Source: CAZLBC01 sp964557575
GTDB taxonomy: Bacteria > Planctomycetota > Phycisphaerae > SM23-33
DNA: 64,000 nt
Assembly: GCA_964557575.1 (NCBI GenBank)
Contig: CAZLBC010000001.1
Location: 62,001 to 126,000, forward strand
Reading direction: 5' to 3'
Positions 30,292 through 40,489 of the stretch are shown here, piece by piece (position 1 is the stretch's first letter; the number at the start of each line of letters is the position of its first letter). A program made the translations under genes and the position numbers. The notes under the pieces are model-generated. The model did not search any database. It had not been told where the DNA came from and worked only from the letters and a program-made list of their open reading frames with translations.

Positions 30292-33200
30292 TCAGTACGC
30301 CGCGTCGACCTGCTCGGACAACGCCGCGCGAACGAACGTGGTCGACGCCAGCGTGTACTCCAAGTCGTACGCTCCGGTCAGGTAATTGAACGTCCCGGAA
30401 CCGTCTCCTTGAAGTTCGACCACGCCGTCGTCTTGAATCTGCTGGCCGCCGACTCTGTCCACAACGATAACCGATCCGGGCACCACTTGTCCAACCGGCA
30501 GGGTCGCCGCGTACGCCGTCGATCCCGCTGATCCGAGAACCATGCGCCCCTTCTGAACGAAACCATCCGCGTCGTAGTACCTGTAGTCCGCATACGGATC
30601 AGATTGCGCGACCTTGGTGAACGCCACGGAAATGTCGCCGCTGATGTAATCGAAGGACCCGGTCCCGTCTCCGGACATCGTCGTCTCGCCGTCCGTGTCT
30701 TTCAAGGACTGCGCCGCCGCGTCTTCTGTGAAGTCCAGCGTTCCGCGCCGGTAATTCAGCGGGGGCAGGATTTCACCAGAGTACGCTTTTGAACCGGGAT
30801 CGCCGACTTTCAGACTTTCCCACCGGATCGTCGGATTCGTGTCCGCAGGCGTCAACGCGAATGTGAAATCGTACGCTCCGGTAGCGTAGTTCACCGTGTT
30901 GGTCCCGAGCGGGTCGACGTCCCCCGTGAGATTCCCGGAACCGTCGTCGGTGACGACCTGTCCGCTGCCCGAGTCTTCAATCCGAACGGTCTCCGTGATA
31001 ACGCCCTGAACGAGGTTTCCGGCGTAATTGCGGTCCAGAAGCGTTTTGTCCGGCGTGACGCTGCGCGTGACGCGAACGCGTCGTTCCGTTACGTCCGTGT
31101 CCGTATGAATCACGACGTAATCGGATTCCGGGTATGTCTTTTCAGCAAAGACAACGCGGACGTCTTCAGCGTTGGCAACATGCGCCCCGGGACTGGAAAA
31201 TTCGTACACCGCGTAAATCTCCGCCCCGGGCAACGCCGCGAAACTGAAGTCGAACGCCCCCGTGGCGTACGTGACCGTGTTCGTTCCGGCTCCCCCGATG
31301 TCCCCGACAAGATTCCCCGCGCCGTCGTCCTGAACAATTTGTCCGTTCACAGGGTCCCGAAAATACACCGTTCCGGGGACGATTCCGCCGACCAGCGTTC
31401 CGGAAAACCGGGTCGGCGGTCCGCTCATTTCGGTGTACGCGATATTAAACGCCGAAGGCATGGCAATCGTGTTGTTAAACTGAAGGATGTACACCCCGGT
31501 GTCGTAGTCGACAGTCCCGAAACCGGCGTCTCCAACCAAATTTCCAACGCCGTCGTCCGACATGGAGCGCGCGGCCGCGTCCGATATCGAAACGCTTCCG
31601 GGTATAACGGGGAACGACGGAAGCGTCCCCTTGTACAGGTAAACGGCGGGGTCGTTCGGTCCGACAAGGACGACCGCCGGAGAAAACGTCGCGATGTCTC
31701 CGATTATGTTCTTGTACGCGGAATCGATGTCTTCGTCGGCGTACGTCGTCGCGAGTTCCACCGCGCTTCTGTCAAACTTCGCTTCTCCGATATCCGGCGC
31801 GTCCGCCACGACGTGAATTTCGTTCGAGTCCGCGTCGGCCGTCGCGTCATACCGCTGGTACGTAATCAACGGGACCACCGTGGTCGGCGACGGAAAGTTC
31901 ACCTTGTACGATCCGCCGGTGCTGTCCACGTACCCGACAATGTCGTTTGTCGCCGTATCAATTAGATTCCCGATCCGGTCTCCCACGATAACCTGCGCCC
32001 CGGACACGATTCGAAAAGACCCGCGAACAATCGGAGGATTCAACACCGAGCCGCCGTACAACTGGATTCCGACTCCGCCGGACATCGGTTGGGCATACGC
32101 GGTCTCAGGGTAATCGCGTTCTTGAATACGCCCTTGATTCGGCCCGCAACAGTCCCCTTCGTTCATCCCCGCTTCTTCGTTAACGGACTGACGATACTCG
32201 AACCTGCGAACGATCACGTGGATCGGCCTCACGTACTCTATGGCCCGCTCCACGGCGTCCGCCGCCCGGTCCCCGGCGGCGTACCCGGGTTCGTCCCCGA
32301 CGTCCACCACAAGGTCCACACGGGCCGCTTGGTACGGCGTGCCGATCTCGCTGTACGTGGCCCTGAAAGTCGATTCCGTCGTTACGATAAACGCAGGGTA
32401 CGACAGCGTTCCAAACGAAAGCCGCCCGATCCCCGTCGTCAGATTCACGCTTCCGGAGCCGATTTGCGTCCCGCCCGGCGTCTCGTTGATCGTAATGTCG
32501 CCGGTCGTCGAGTTGAAGACGAACTCCCAGTCCGACAACCCGCCGCTTTCCGTGTAACGTTGGATAACGACCGTGGACCATTCCGGGGCGTACCGGGCAA
32601 CCGGAAATCGAATGTTCGCCGTCGTCTCGTTCTGCCCGACGCCGATCTCGACGGTTACCTCGTCTCCTGACACCGGGTCCGCGACGGCCGTCGGATCGTA
32701 CCCGGCGTCTTTCAAAAGCTCCTCGTACGCTTCCTGCTGCTCAAGCGTTATCTCGTTCAGCGTTCGACTGTAAAGCTCGTTCGGATTCACTCCGTAATTG
32801 TTCAACGGATGCCGCTTGTACAGGACGTAAAGCGTCGCGTCGAAGCCGAGGTTTTCCAAAAGCCGAAGCCACATCCTGTACGCGTTCTTCAGCTTCCAAA
32901 ACGTCGACATCTCGCGAAGCCATTGGCGGAGCTTGTCCGCGTCGACCTCGACGATCTGCCCGTTGAAACCCCATCCGTCGAACATGTATTTCAACTGGGC
33001 GGGTTCCGCCGTGTCCGCGTACGCGAACCGGTTTATCGCGTCGATCGTCTGAACAAGATCGAGCGCATCCAGTTCGATCGCCCAAAAGGTCTTCTGGATG
33101 ACGGGAGCTTCCGCGAGGCGATCCCAAATCTTTCCGTCCTGATCCCAGTATTGCGCTTCCTCGACGTCCTCTCCGGTCGAGTACGTCATGAACACGGGGT

Positions 33201-33561
33201 GCTCGGCGGCGGTCGCGAACGTGATGTCGACACGTCCGGTTTCGTACGTGACGGTTCCGCGATCCGCGCCGGACTGGTCGCGCATGACGCCGTACCCGTC
33301 ATCCGCGAGAACCTGCGCGCCGGAAAACACGGCAACGGTGAAAGGTTTCGGCTTGTCAATGGAAATATACGCGTAACGCGTCTTTCCGGAAGCTCCGACC
33401 TCTTCCGTGCGTCCGTTTCCGGGGTCCCAAAAATCGGCGATCCCGAGCGACGCCGCTTCTTGGTCCCTGAAGATCAATTGGTCGGGAAGGAAACCGTACA
33501 AGTTGATCTCGAACCCGTTGTATATCTCCCGGCCTGTTCGCCGGGTAGGCGGAGAAGCCAT
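30292..33561 (-). CDS. gpI-like baseplate protein with repeated beta modules, 1089 aa
   Basis: ATG at 33561 overlaps the preceding stop as TAATG. Around residues 175-260 a helical block (YMFDGWGFNGQIVEVDADKLRQWL...WLRLLENLGFDATLY) resembles P2 gpI-type wedge proteins, which follow the J/gp6 protein in many phages. The rest is built from about eight copies of a module with the signature DDG-x-GNL-x-GD ... TVxY-x-TG-x-(6)F. The same module occurs in the neighbouring 1248-aa protein and in the capsid protein. It probably extends the baseplate outward as a string of small beta domains. Confidence 0.75.
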   Translation of the reverse strand: MASPPTRRTGREIYNGFEINLYGFLPDQLIFRDQEAASLGIADFWDPGNGRTEEVGASGKTRYAYISIDKPKPFTVAVFSGAQVLADDGYGVMRDQSGADRGTVTYETGRVDITFATAAEHPVFMTYSTGEDVEEAQYWDQDGKIWDRLAEAPVIQKTFWAIELDALDLVQTIDAINRFAYADTAEPAQLKYMFDGWGFNGQIVEVDADKLRQWLREMSTFWKLKNAYRMWLRLLENLGFDATLYVLYKRHPLNNYGVNPNELYSRTLNEITLEQQEAYEELLKDAGYDPTAVADPVSGDEVTVEIGVGQNETTANIRFPVARYAPEWSTVVIQRYTESGGLSDWEFVFNSTTGDITINETPGGTQIGSGSVNLTTGIGRLSFGTLSYPAFIVTTESTFRATYSEIGTPYQAARVDLVVDVGDEPGYAAGDRAADAVERAIEYVRPIHVIVRRFEYRQSVNEEAGMNEGDCCGPNQGRIQERDYPETAYAQPMSGGVGIQLYGGSVLNPPIVRGSFRIVSGAQVIVGDRIGNLIDTATNDIVGYVDSTGGSYKVNFPSPTTVVPLITYQRYDATADADSNEIHVVADAPDIGEAKFDRSAVELATTYADEDIDSAYKNIIGDIATFSPAVVLVGPNDPAVYLYKGTLPSFPVIPGSVSISDAAARSMSDDGVGNLVGDAGFGTVDYDTGVYILQFNNTIAMPSAFNIAYTEMSGPPTRFSGTLVGGIVPGTVYFRDPVNGQIVQDDGAGNLVGDIGGAGTNTVTYATGAFDFSFAALPGAEIYAVYEFSSPGAHVANAEDVRVVFAEKTYPESDYVVIHTDTDVTERRVRVTRSVTPDKTLLDRNYAGNLVQGVITETVRIEDSGSGQVVTDDGSGNLTGDVDPLGTNTVNYATGAYDFTFALTPADTNPTIRWESLKVGDPGSKAYSGEILPPLNYRRGTLDFTEDAAAQSLKDTDGETTMSGDGTGSFDYISGDISVAFTKVAQSDPYADYRYYDADGFVQKGRMVLGSAGSTAYAATLPVGQVVPGSVIVVDRVGGQQIQDDGVVELQGDGSGTFNYLTGAYDLEYTLASTTFVRAALSEQVDAAY

Positions 33562-36500
33562 TAGAAGTCCCTCGGGTCGGTCTGCGTCAGGTCGATCGTC
33601 GCCAACGCGGCGATCTGGTCATTCAGGATCGGAACGAATTTCTCGGGTTCAAGGTACGAAGAGAAATTCGCGAGCACCTCGTTGCCGACCTGAAGCTGGG
33701 TAGTAAACTCCACGGCGTACACGCCGGTGGCGTAGTCGATGTAATTCTTCCCCGAAGACGCCAGTCCGGAACCGACAATATTTCCATTCCCGTCGTCGCG
33801 AACTTCGTAATCCGTATCGTTCACGTCCGTCGCGTAGACAACAAAACTTCCGCGCTTCACCGGAAAACTGTCGAGTCTCCCGGACACTCGCGTAACCCCG
33901 CTGGCGATGACGCTCAACAGCCTTTGATCTTCCAAGTCCAATTGATACCTGTACCTGTAATCCGCGAGAATCAAATCGTTTTGACTCGGCGTGTCCGCAA
34001 GCGTAAGGTCGAAGTTTCCTCCGAGAGCTTGGTCCCAAACCTCGAACAGAATTTGATCGCTGTCCGCGTCCGCGAGGACAAGGTCGAAGTGACCGCCGTT
34101 CGCCTTTCGATACGACACCGTCGGCGACAACGTGAACGGCGTTGTCAGGAGAAGATCAAACGTTCCTCCCCGAACGATGAACGACAGTTTCAAAGGGTTC
34201 GTCGTGTCGAACTTGAACACGATATCAAGAACGCCCTCGTCGTAGTTGATCAGGTGAGAGTCGACGTATGTCGCCAACAAGACCGCAACCCACATGGAGC
34301 CATCCCACTCGTCGACGCTGTTAAACTGTCCGTTTCCAGTCGTGTCCTGAAGGCGAAGACGTTTGAACACCGACCCGTCGAAGACTTGCGTCTTCAATTG
34401 GAAATAGTACCCCGAAGAAGGCGCGACGCCGTGCGAGTAATCGGGAATAACCAAGTTGAGCGGGAACTTGATCGAATACGTCGCGTCTCCGGACTCCGCG
34501 TACGTCTGATCAGATACCGTGTAATCCTCGTAATACACAACGTTCAACCCGTTGTCTTCGTCGACAAGGTCTCCGACGAGAACTCCGCTTCCGTCTCCGT
34601 TGTCTTCGTCTCGGATTTCCTTTTCCCCGTCGCTGAACACGATATTTCCGGGACGGATCAACGGGGAAAGCCCGTCGATGATCGGCGTTTCCCGAAGACG
34701 TCCGCGATACTCCTTCGAATCCAACGGATTCTTCCAAACGGAAATATCCTCTCCAATCACTTCCTCGTCCTCGTACAGAATCGTATTCGCTTCGTCCCGG
34801 TCGTCATACCCCGCTCCGCCCCCGGGGTCCGCCTTGGGCATCACGTTCCACGTCCAATTTCCGTTTCCGTCGTCCACGGCGACCTTTTCAGCCATCCGAA
34901 CGATCGCGGTCGTCCCCCGAACGGGACGCGTCAACGGATCGACGAGCTTCTGGTCGGACCACGGGGAGCCGGAACCTTCGCCGGGAACCTTGAGAACGTA
35001 GTACGCAACGACCTTGTCGCCGGTAATCGCTCCCGCGAACTGGAAGTAGATTTCGGCGACGCCGGAACCGTCGTCGGAAATAGCCCCGACCAACGCCACG
35101 TCTCCTTGAAACGCACCGGCTCCGTCGTCGTAGGCGTACTGTATTCCGTCGGTAACGACAAGCGTTCCGTCGATCGTCGCGAACGCCGAGTCAACAAGCA
35201 GCACCTTGTCTCCGACCGTTCCGACGTCTCCGGTGTTCCTGTTAATCTTCCCGGAAGGGATTTCATACGTCTTGTACATGAAATACGAGGTGTAAAATCG
35301 CGGACCGCACCCGCCGCTGTACGCTATCCCCGTGTCCGGCTCCTCGCGCTCGTGAAGCACGTCGTCGTAAACGATCTCGTTGACTCCGTCATCGTCGACG
35401 TCGCCGATGATCGAACCGGAACCGTTGTCCGTGGCTGCGGAATCGCCCACGGCGAGTTCAAACGTTCCCGGAATAATCGGCGCGCCGAGATCGGCATCGT
35501 ACCCGTTGAACGTCCGCGTTCTAAACCGGACCTTTGTTCCGTTCCCGAGCGCGTACAGCGAATCGCTGCGCCGGGAAAGCCGGATCGCGTCGATCATGAC
35601 ATACGAAACGCCTTCGATCGCTTGGATGACGGACGTCACCTGCGACCGATGAACATCGCGGCCCGGAAGAACCTGCGTAGAATCGAAGAACTTCACGAGA
35701 GCCGCTCGAATCTCGTTCAAAATTCGCGAAACTTCGAGATTGGCCGGAATCGCGACCGTGATGTAGAGGTCGAGATAAACGACGTCGCCGCCTTCGGTTC
35801 GAATGTAGTGGCAAATATCCGCCCGCGACTCAATGTACACCTTCGTGACCGCGCGAAACGCCGCCGGAGCCGCTGTCAACTTCCCATCGGTATCCCGGGA
35901 CCACAACACGATGTCGACCTGATTGCTTTCCGGAAAACTGCTGTGAAGGTTCGCCTTGGCGAACGCGGCCTTTCCGTAATCCGGGTGAATAAACGAATTA
36001 ATAAGACCGTCGTAGTCCGATACCGTGCAAGCCCTGCCAGTCGACCCTGCGTACTTCGGAGCGTACTCTCGCGCGTGATCCACGGACTCCGCCGGTTCCG
36101 CGCCCGCCGCGCTTTCCACGTTCTGAACGCGCACCGTCGCCGCGTCGCCGGACGCCGAAACAATTCCGGTAATGTCCGTGTCGATCCCTCCGATCTCGAC
36201 GTTTCCGATAAGTCCGCCGCCGACGCGATACTCAATGACAACCTCGGCGTTGTTCGGCGGAACAACCGCGCCGATTCCGTCACCGAAGCGAATCGAAGAA
36301 AGACCGTCGGGTTCGATAACAAGCTGATACCGTTGCTGCGCGCCGATCACATTGTACGTGAACACAACGGTTTCATTGCTTGGCGGAACCGCGCCGTTCA
36401 CCCCGTCGCCAAAGAGAACCTTCGCGATACCCGTTACCGGATCAACAGAAAGAACGTAAACCTGATCCGTCGAACCAGCCCCGGTTAAATCGTCGACTTG

Positions 36501-37307
36501 CTCCCACTCCTGCGCCGTGGACGGGTCGGTCCCGACGGTCACGAGGAAGTTGTCGTTCCTCGGCCACAGGCTCGTCAACTCGTACTCTTGGTCCCTCGTT
36601 CCATCCGAGGTCATGCGGTCCACTTCAAAACCGTACCCGTCGGAGAAAACCAAGGAATCCGCTTCGTGCCATTCCGCGCCGTCAACGTACACGTGAACGG
36701 AGCTTTCAACGACAAGCTCCTCCGGAAGAATGAACCGCTGCCACGCTTCGCCGGTGGACCGGAACGTCGCCTCCTTCGGTTCGCCTTCCACGGCGATGAT
36801 CGGACTGTTCGTCGGCGCGCCGATTTCCGGGTATATCGCGGAGTTCTCCGGAATCAGCGTCGTGTCGGCCAACGTCCACACGGTTCCGTTCTTGGCGTAC
36901 AAAATCGTCCCTTCGTCCAAGCGAATCTTGGACGGGTTCGGCGGCGACGGGAAAGCCGTGAGCGCGACGCCCGCCGCCGTGGCGTTTTGCATCCGATAGT
37001 TCAACGCCGCCGTGAGGCGTCGCATCCCGGTCGGAGTCTGCGCCGTCGGGATAAACAGTTCGTTGGCCGCCGCGTCGATGTAGTACCCGATTTGCGCGTG
37101 CGAGTAGGCGACGACTTCGAGAATCGCCATGCCGTTTCCGGATATTCCGAAATCCTTCCACTCGTTCGGAAAACGAACCTTGATTAGTTCCAACAGCGCG
37201 CGACGAATAGCAGACCAGTCCCGCGCGATAAGCGAAACCCGAGGCTGCCGCGAACTGATGTACTGCGTCGACGTTTGCGGAAGTTGTTCGTCCGTCGGTG
37301 TCGTCAT
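33561..37307 (-). CDS. Baseplate wedge protein, gp6/J-like, 1248 aa
   Basis: ATG at 37307 overlaps the gp25-like stop as ATGA. The first about 600 residues show baseplate J/gp6 marks: a helical start about an ISGNGMAILEVVAYSHAQIGYYID segment, two FGDG(V/I)..AVPP(S/N)N repeats, and KYAGSTGRACTVSDYDGLI near residue 415. The C-terminal half is an extension with further DDG..GD type modules and beta-rich segments (for example FPVKRGSFVVYATD then RDDGNGNIVGS). Normal J-like proteins are 300-700 aa, so the extension is unusual. It would build the wedge ring linking tail tube and fibres. Confidence 0.88.
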   Translation of the reverse strand: MTTPTDEQLPQTSTQYISSRQPRVSLIARDWSAIRRALLELIKVRFPNEWKDFGISGNGMAILEVVAYSHAQIGYYIDAAANELFIPTAQTPTGMRRLTAALNYRMQNATAAGVALTAFPSPPNPSKIRLDEGTILYAKNGTVWTLADTTLIPENSAIYPEIGAPTNSPIIAVEGEPKEATFRSTGEAWQRFILPEELVVESSVHVYVDGAEWHEADSLVFSDGYGFEVDRMTSDGTRDQEYELTSLWPRNDNFLVTVGTDPSTAQEWEQVDDLTGAGSTDQVYVLSVDPVTGIAKVLFGDGVNGAVPPSNETVVFTYNVIGAQQRYQLVIEPDGLSSIRFGDGIGAVVPPNNAEVVIEYRVGGGLIGNVEIGGIDTDITGIVSASGDAATVRVQNVESAAGAEPAESVDHAREYAPKYAGSTGRACTVSDYDGLINSFIHPDYGKAAFAKANLHSSFPESNQVDIVLWSRDTDGKLTAAPAAFRAVTKVYIESRADICHYIRTEGGDVVYLDLYITVAIPANLEVSRILNEIRAALVKFFDSTQVLPGRDVHRSQVTSVIQAIEGVSYVMIDAIRLSRRSDSLYALGNGTKVRFRTRTFNGYDADLGAPIIPGTFELAVGDSAATDNGSGSIIGDVDDDGVNEIVYDDVLHEREEPDTGIAYSGGCGPRFYTSYFMYKTYEIPSGKINRNTGDVGTVGDKVLLVDSAFATIDGTLVVTDGIQYAYDDGAGAFQGDVALVGAISDDGSGVAEIYFQFAGAITGDKVVAYYVLKVPGEGSGSPWSDQKLVDPLTRPVRGTTAIVRMAEKVAVDDGNGNWTWNVMPKADPGGGAGYDDRDEANTILYEDEEVIGEDISVWKNPLDSKEYRGRLRETPIIDGLSPLIRPGNIVFSDGEKEIRDEDNGDGSGVLVGDLVDEDNGLNVVYYEDYTVSDQTYAESGDATYSIKFPLNLVIPDYSHGVAPSSGYYFQLKTQVFDGSVFKRLRLQDTTGNGQFNSVDEWDGSMWVAVLLATYVDSHLINYDEGVLDIVFKFDTTNPLKLSFIVRGGTFDLLLTTPFTLSPTVSYRKANGGHFDLVLADADSDQILFEVWDQALGGNFDLTLADTPSQNDLILADYRYRYQLDLEDQRLLSVIASGVTRVSGRLDSFPVKRGSFVVYATDVNDTDYEVRDDGNGNIVGSGLASSGKNYIDYATGVYAVEFTTQLQVGNEVLANFSSYLEPEKFVPILNDQIAALATIDLTQTDPRDF

Positions 37308-37750
37308 CTGAACAGTTTCTCCCGGTCCAACGGTACCTGAACGTTAATATCCTCGTACCCGTACGATCTCGGAATCGCCATCGCGATGTCAACGTATATC
37401 ACGTCGTCCTTGACCGTTACCTCGACAGGCCCGAGGCGAACACGGGGTTCGAACTCGGAAATCGCTTCGGCGGTCGCCGCTCGAACCGCGATGGCCAAAA
37501 GGATATCCGACGGGTCGAAGATGTAAAATTGAATACGGCTTCCGAAATCCGGCCGCATCACGCGCTGTCCCGGAGGCGTCATCAGGATCATTTCAATCGA
37601 AGACCGAATTACATTCTCGTCCAACTTCGGCGCATACGTCGACAGGACGGTCCCGCTGAAGGGAAACGCGATCCCGGAATACCGCTGGTTTTCCCCGCGT
37701 TTCCCGGAGATGTTGAGAGAACTTAGATATCTTCGGTTCGCCGATGTCAT
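37304..37750 (-). CDS. Baseplate wedge protein, gp25/gpW-like, 148 aa
   Basis: ATG at 37750. The protein contains the hallmark of the GPW/gp25 family, LMTPPGQRVMRPDFGSRIQFYIFDP, near residues 55-80, followed by the alternating beta-strand end (VTVKDDVIYVDIAMAIP). Length is typical. In contractile systems this protein bridges the wedge ring and the first sheath ring. It is translationally coupled (ATGA) to the gp6/J-like gene, the usual order. Confidence 0.93.
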   Translation of the reverse strand: MTSANRRYLSSLNISGKRGENQRYSGIAFPFSGTVLSTYAPKLDENVIRSSIEMILMTPPGQRVMRPDFGSRIQFYIFDPSDILLAIAVRAATAEAISEFEPRVRLGPVEVTVKDDVIYVDIAMAIPRSYGYEDINVQVPLDREKLFR

Positions 37751-37779
37751 ACGCTACCTCCGGAGAACAGTATACCGAT

Positions 37780-38658
37780 TCACACCAAAGTGTGAAAATG
37801 CGCCGGTCCCATCGCTAACGTCGTGCCCCCGTTCTTCGCAATCTCATCCTGCAACCCCGTGCAGAACGCCAGCGCAATCATGTCGAACTCCGGTCTCGGC
37901 GCGTACGGCTGAAAAACGCTCGGTATGCCCTGACGAATCGCGTCGTACATCACGGGAGCAAACGCGGAGGTTTCCCAAAAATGAGAGTGCGGGATGCACC
38001 CGTCCGGAATAAGAGCACTCGTGATCAACGTGAGATTGTTCACGAAAGAAGTAAACGTGAGCTGCGTCCACCTCATTAAATTTCCCTGCGCCCCCGGAAT
38101 CGTCAACGGACCGATATCCCACTCCGGAGCAAGCGGGTCCTTCCACTTCCCGTCTTGAAACATGTCAAACGCAGACTGAACCATGTCCGGAATTACCCAA
38201 TCCGTCGGAAGAACCGTTGCCGGGTGGGTGCTGGGACCGGGAGGAACACACGGATGTCCAAGATTCGTCGTCCCGGCTTTCCACGTTTCAACAATGACGT
38301 CCGCCCACGTCAAAATAATAGTCTCAACAGCCAGTTTCGGCCGAGAATCCAAATTCTGGAAAAGCGGCGGAACCAGCATAGCCTTCGCGCCTTCCCAAAC
38401 AGCCTCCGCCGTGATTCCGGGAGCCGGTGGGGACTCCGAGAACATCGCTTCAATCGTGTGCGGTTCCGTCACGTTTACAAACGTGTACGCTCCGATAGGT
38501 CCTTGCGACACGCCATCCACAAGAACGTCCACGAAGTTCTTTCCGGGGTCCTCCGCCATTGTATAGTCTTGACTGTCCCCGTCCGGAACCAATGTGGTCC
38601 CTGAAGGAACAATCTGTCCCGGCCCGCTGACTGAAGATTCGATGTTCCAAGTCGTCAT
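37780..38658 (-). CDS. Virion protein with Big-like N-terminal repeat, 292 aa
   Basis: ATG at 38658 overlaps the spike gene stop as ATGA. Residues 5-75 resemble a bacterial repeat domain found in surface proteins (GxxxPSGTTLVPDG.SQDYTM...VDVLVDG...YTFVNVTEPHTIEAMF), a small Ig-like fold. The C-terminal 200 residues are helical and aromatic with His-rich ends (HSHFWET and GPAHFHTLV). No family is assigned to that part. Position between gpV-like spike and gp25 suggests a baseplate component exposed to the host surface. Confidence 0.6.
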   Translation of the reverse strand: MTTWNIESSVSGPGQIVPSGTTLVPDGDSQDYTMAEDPGKNFVDVLVDGVSQGPIGAYTFVNVTEPHTIEAMFSESPPAPGITAEAVWEGAKAMLVPPLFQNLDSRPKLAVETIILTWADVIVETWKAGTTNLGHPCVPPGPSTHPATVLPTDWVIPDMVQSAFDMFQDGKWKDPLAPEWDIGPLTIPGAQGNLMRWTQLTFTSFVNNLTLITSALIPDGCIPHSHFWETSAFAPVMYDAIRQGIPSVFQPYAPRPEFDMIALAFCTGLQDEIAKNGGTTLAMGPAHFHTLV

Positions 38659-39275
38659 GGCGCGAGAGGCTCCGGAGGCGTCGCGACGGCACCTTCAATA
38701 TCAGTAATCCCCCCGGGGACCCCGCCGTGCGGCGCGCCGGTCACGAGGCAGTTCGAGACAATGCAGGGCTGCCAAAGCTGCCCTGTCGGAGTCTTTATCT
38801 GGATTCCGGTCATCGAACTGAGGACAATCGGAGCCTGCGCCGAAATCTCGATCGGACCGGGGCCGCGCACCTCCATTTTCGGTTCGGCGAAGTCGACCTT
38901 GATAACCCACCCGGACGCGTGCTGGATCGTGATCGCGGATTCGGCGGGGGCGGCCTGCGCCTCGGACGGAATGCCCTCCTGCCCGAAGTACGGACCAAGT
39001 ACGACGGGCGTCCACACGGTCCCGTACAGAAACCCGACGATCACCGACGCGCCAATCGGCGGCATCATGACCGCGCCGGTTCCCTTAACGCCGCCCCAAG
39101 GAAACGTGACGATCGCGTCGGGAAGGTCCGAAGGAAGCGGCTCGTCCTCGCCGTGGATGACGGGAATCCAAACCTTCGCGCGTCCGTTCGGCAACGTGTT
39201 GTCCAAAATGATCCCGTGAAGCAGGCCGCCGTAGGGAATGCCGCCGGGATTTTGGAATGTTCCGCGTCCGCCCAT
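38655..39275 (-). CDS. Baseplate spike protein, gpV/gp5 OB-fold-like, 206 aa
   Basis: ATG at 39275 overlaps the hub gene as TGATG. The first about 100 residues have the Phage_base_V/gp5 OB pattern: LHGIILDNTLPNGRAKVWIP, FPWGGV, GAVMMPPIGASVIVGF and PVVLG. A beta region follows (ESAITIQHASGWVIKVDF...IEISAQAPIVLSS) that matches the start of a spike beta-helix. A Gly/Pro end holds CIVSNCLVTG. It would trimerise as the membrane-piercing tip beneath the gpD/gp27-like hub. Confidence 0.88.
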   Translation of the reverse strand: MGGRGTFQNPGGIPYGGLLHGIILDNTLPNGRAKVWIPVIHGEDEPLPSDLPDAIVTFPWGGVKGTGAVMMPPIGASVIVGFLYGTVWTPVVLGPYFGQEGIPSEAQAAPAESAITIQHASGWVIKVDFAEPKMEVRGPGPIEISAQAPIVLSSMTGIQIKTPTGQLWQPCIVSNCLVTGAPHGGVPGGITDIEGAVATPPEPLAP

Positions 39276-40489
39276 CAGATTGCAACCACCCTTCTAAGCC
39301 GACCGACCGAGTTCTTCGCCGGTATGGGCGCGCCGCTCATGCGAAAACCCTGAACGGGGCGTTCTCCGACATTCGACCCGACGCGCGCCAGAAGAAGCCG
39401 CATGGAACGATGCGTCGTCGTTATCGCCGTTCTGCGCTGCTCCACAATGTAATTCCCGCTGAACGTGTTGTCGTTCACCCGGGTGTCGGAACGCTTGACT
39501 TGGAGGTTCACGACGTCGCCCACCTCATACCCCTTGGAACTCGGCGTGATGTCCACGATCGCCATGTACATGCGCCTGTGATGTTCGCCAAGACGGGCGG
39601 CCGCGCGCTGTTCAAGTTCTTGCTGCGTCGTAACCCCCGTTGAAAACGTCATGCTCGGAGAGTCCGCGTTCGCCGGGAGCGTCACACGCGAACCGAGAGC
39701 GGAGTTCTCCCGGTAGTTCCCGTAATTCTTGTCGACTGTCAAAAGGGACTTCGCGTCAGGATCGTACGCGGTCCCCCGAACGGATATTCCGCCCAGCATC
39801 TGCAACGCCTGCTTGCGCTGCACGAACACAAGCCGCTTGATCGCCGCGCCGTCGCCGCCGAAAGCCCAAGAACGCGTCGGCGTGATGTTCGCTCCCGGCG
39901 GCTTGAACTTCAATGTTTTTCCGTGTTCGATCCACATCTCGTAATCGGACAAGCCGCGCGTTCCCGACACGAACACGCTGGTCCACCCGCGAAGGAACTC
40001 CCAATCGTTTATTCCGTACTGCCAGTAGCACGGGGGATTGACTTCGTTCACCGGAGGATCAACGTCCGCGACAAGATCGTACTCCCGCGCGATCTGCTCC
40101 ACGATCGACGGAAACGTTCCGCGCCAAACTTTCGTTCGCGCCCGGGACTTCATGTACAACCCGGCGTCTCCGCCGATTATCTTAACCTTGCTCCCGGAGT
40201 ACCGCGTGTCCTGAAGGGCCTTGAGCACGACGCCGCGATACCATCCTTTTTCTTCGTTCCCCTCGGACAATGCGGCGGACCCGAACCTGAAATCAAACGT
40301 CTGGTACATCCGATCCTCGCCGTCGACAATCCCGCTGAAGGCGACTGGATTGTTGTTCGGCACTTCGATCTTCCACCGTATTCCTTCTTGAAGCGTTTCG
40401 ACAATATCAAACCGTCCGGCTGGCGGAGTTAAAACAACCCCGTTGTCCAACCGTAATTGAATGATTTGATTCGTCGTGAAGTCCGTCAT
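39275..40489 (-). CDS. Baseplate hub protein, gpD/gp27-like, 404 aa
   Basis: I start at ATG 40489 (MTDFTTNQIIQLRLDNG), coupled to the preceding stop as ATGA; the upstream extension is inside that gene. Landmarks of gpD/gp27 hubs are visible: VWRGTFPSIVEQIAREYDL near residue 110, WQYGINDWEFLRG near 145, and a C-terminal YEVGDVVNLQVK near 350. This ring adapts the six-fold tube to the three-fold spike. It is followed by the spike gene, as usual. Confidence 0.85.
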   Translation of the reverse strand: MTDFTTNQIIQLRLDNGVVLTPPAGRFDIVETLQEGIRWKIEVPNNNPVAFSGIVDGEDRMYQTFDFRFGSAALSEGNEEKGWYRGVVLKALQDTRYSGSKVKIIGGDAGLYMKSRARTKVWRGTFPSIVEQIAREYDLVADVDPPVNEVNPPCYWQYGINDWEFLRGWTSVFVSGTRGLSDYEMWIEHGKTLKFKPPGANITPTRSWAFGGDGAAIKRLVFVQRKQALQMLGGISVRGTAYDPDAKSLLTVDKNYGNYRENSALGSRVTLPANADSPSMTFSTGVTTQQELEQRAAARLGEHHRRMYMAIVDITPSSKGYEVGDVVNLQVKRSDTRVNDNTFSGNYIVEQRRTAITTTHRSMRLLLARVGSNVGERPVQGFRMSGAPIPAKNSVGRLRRVVAI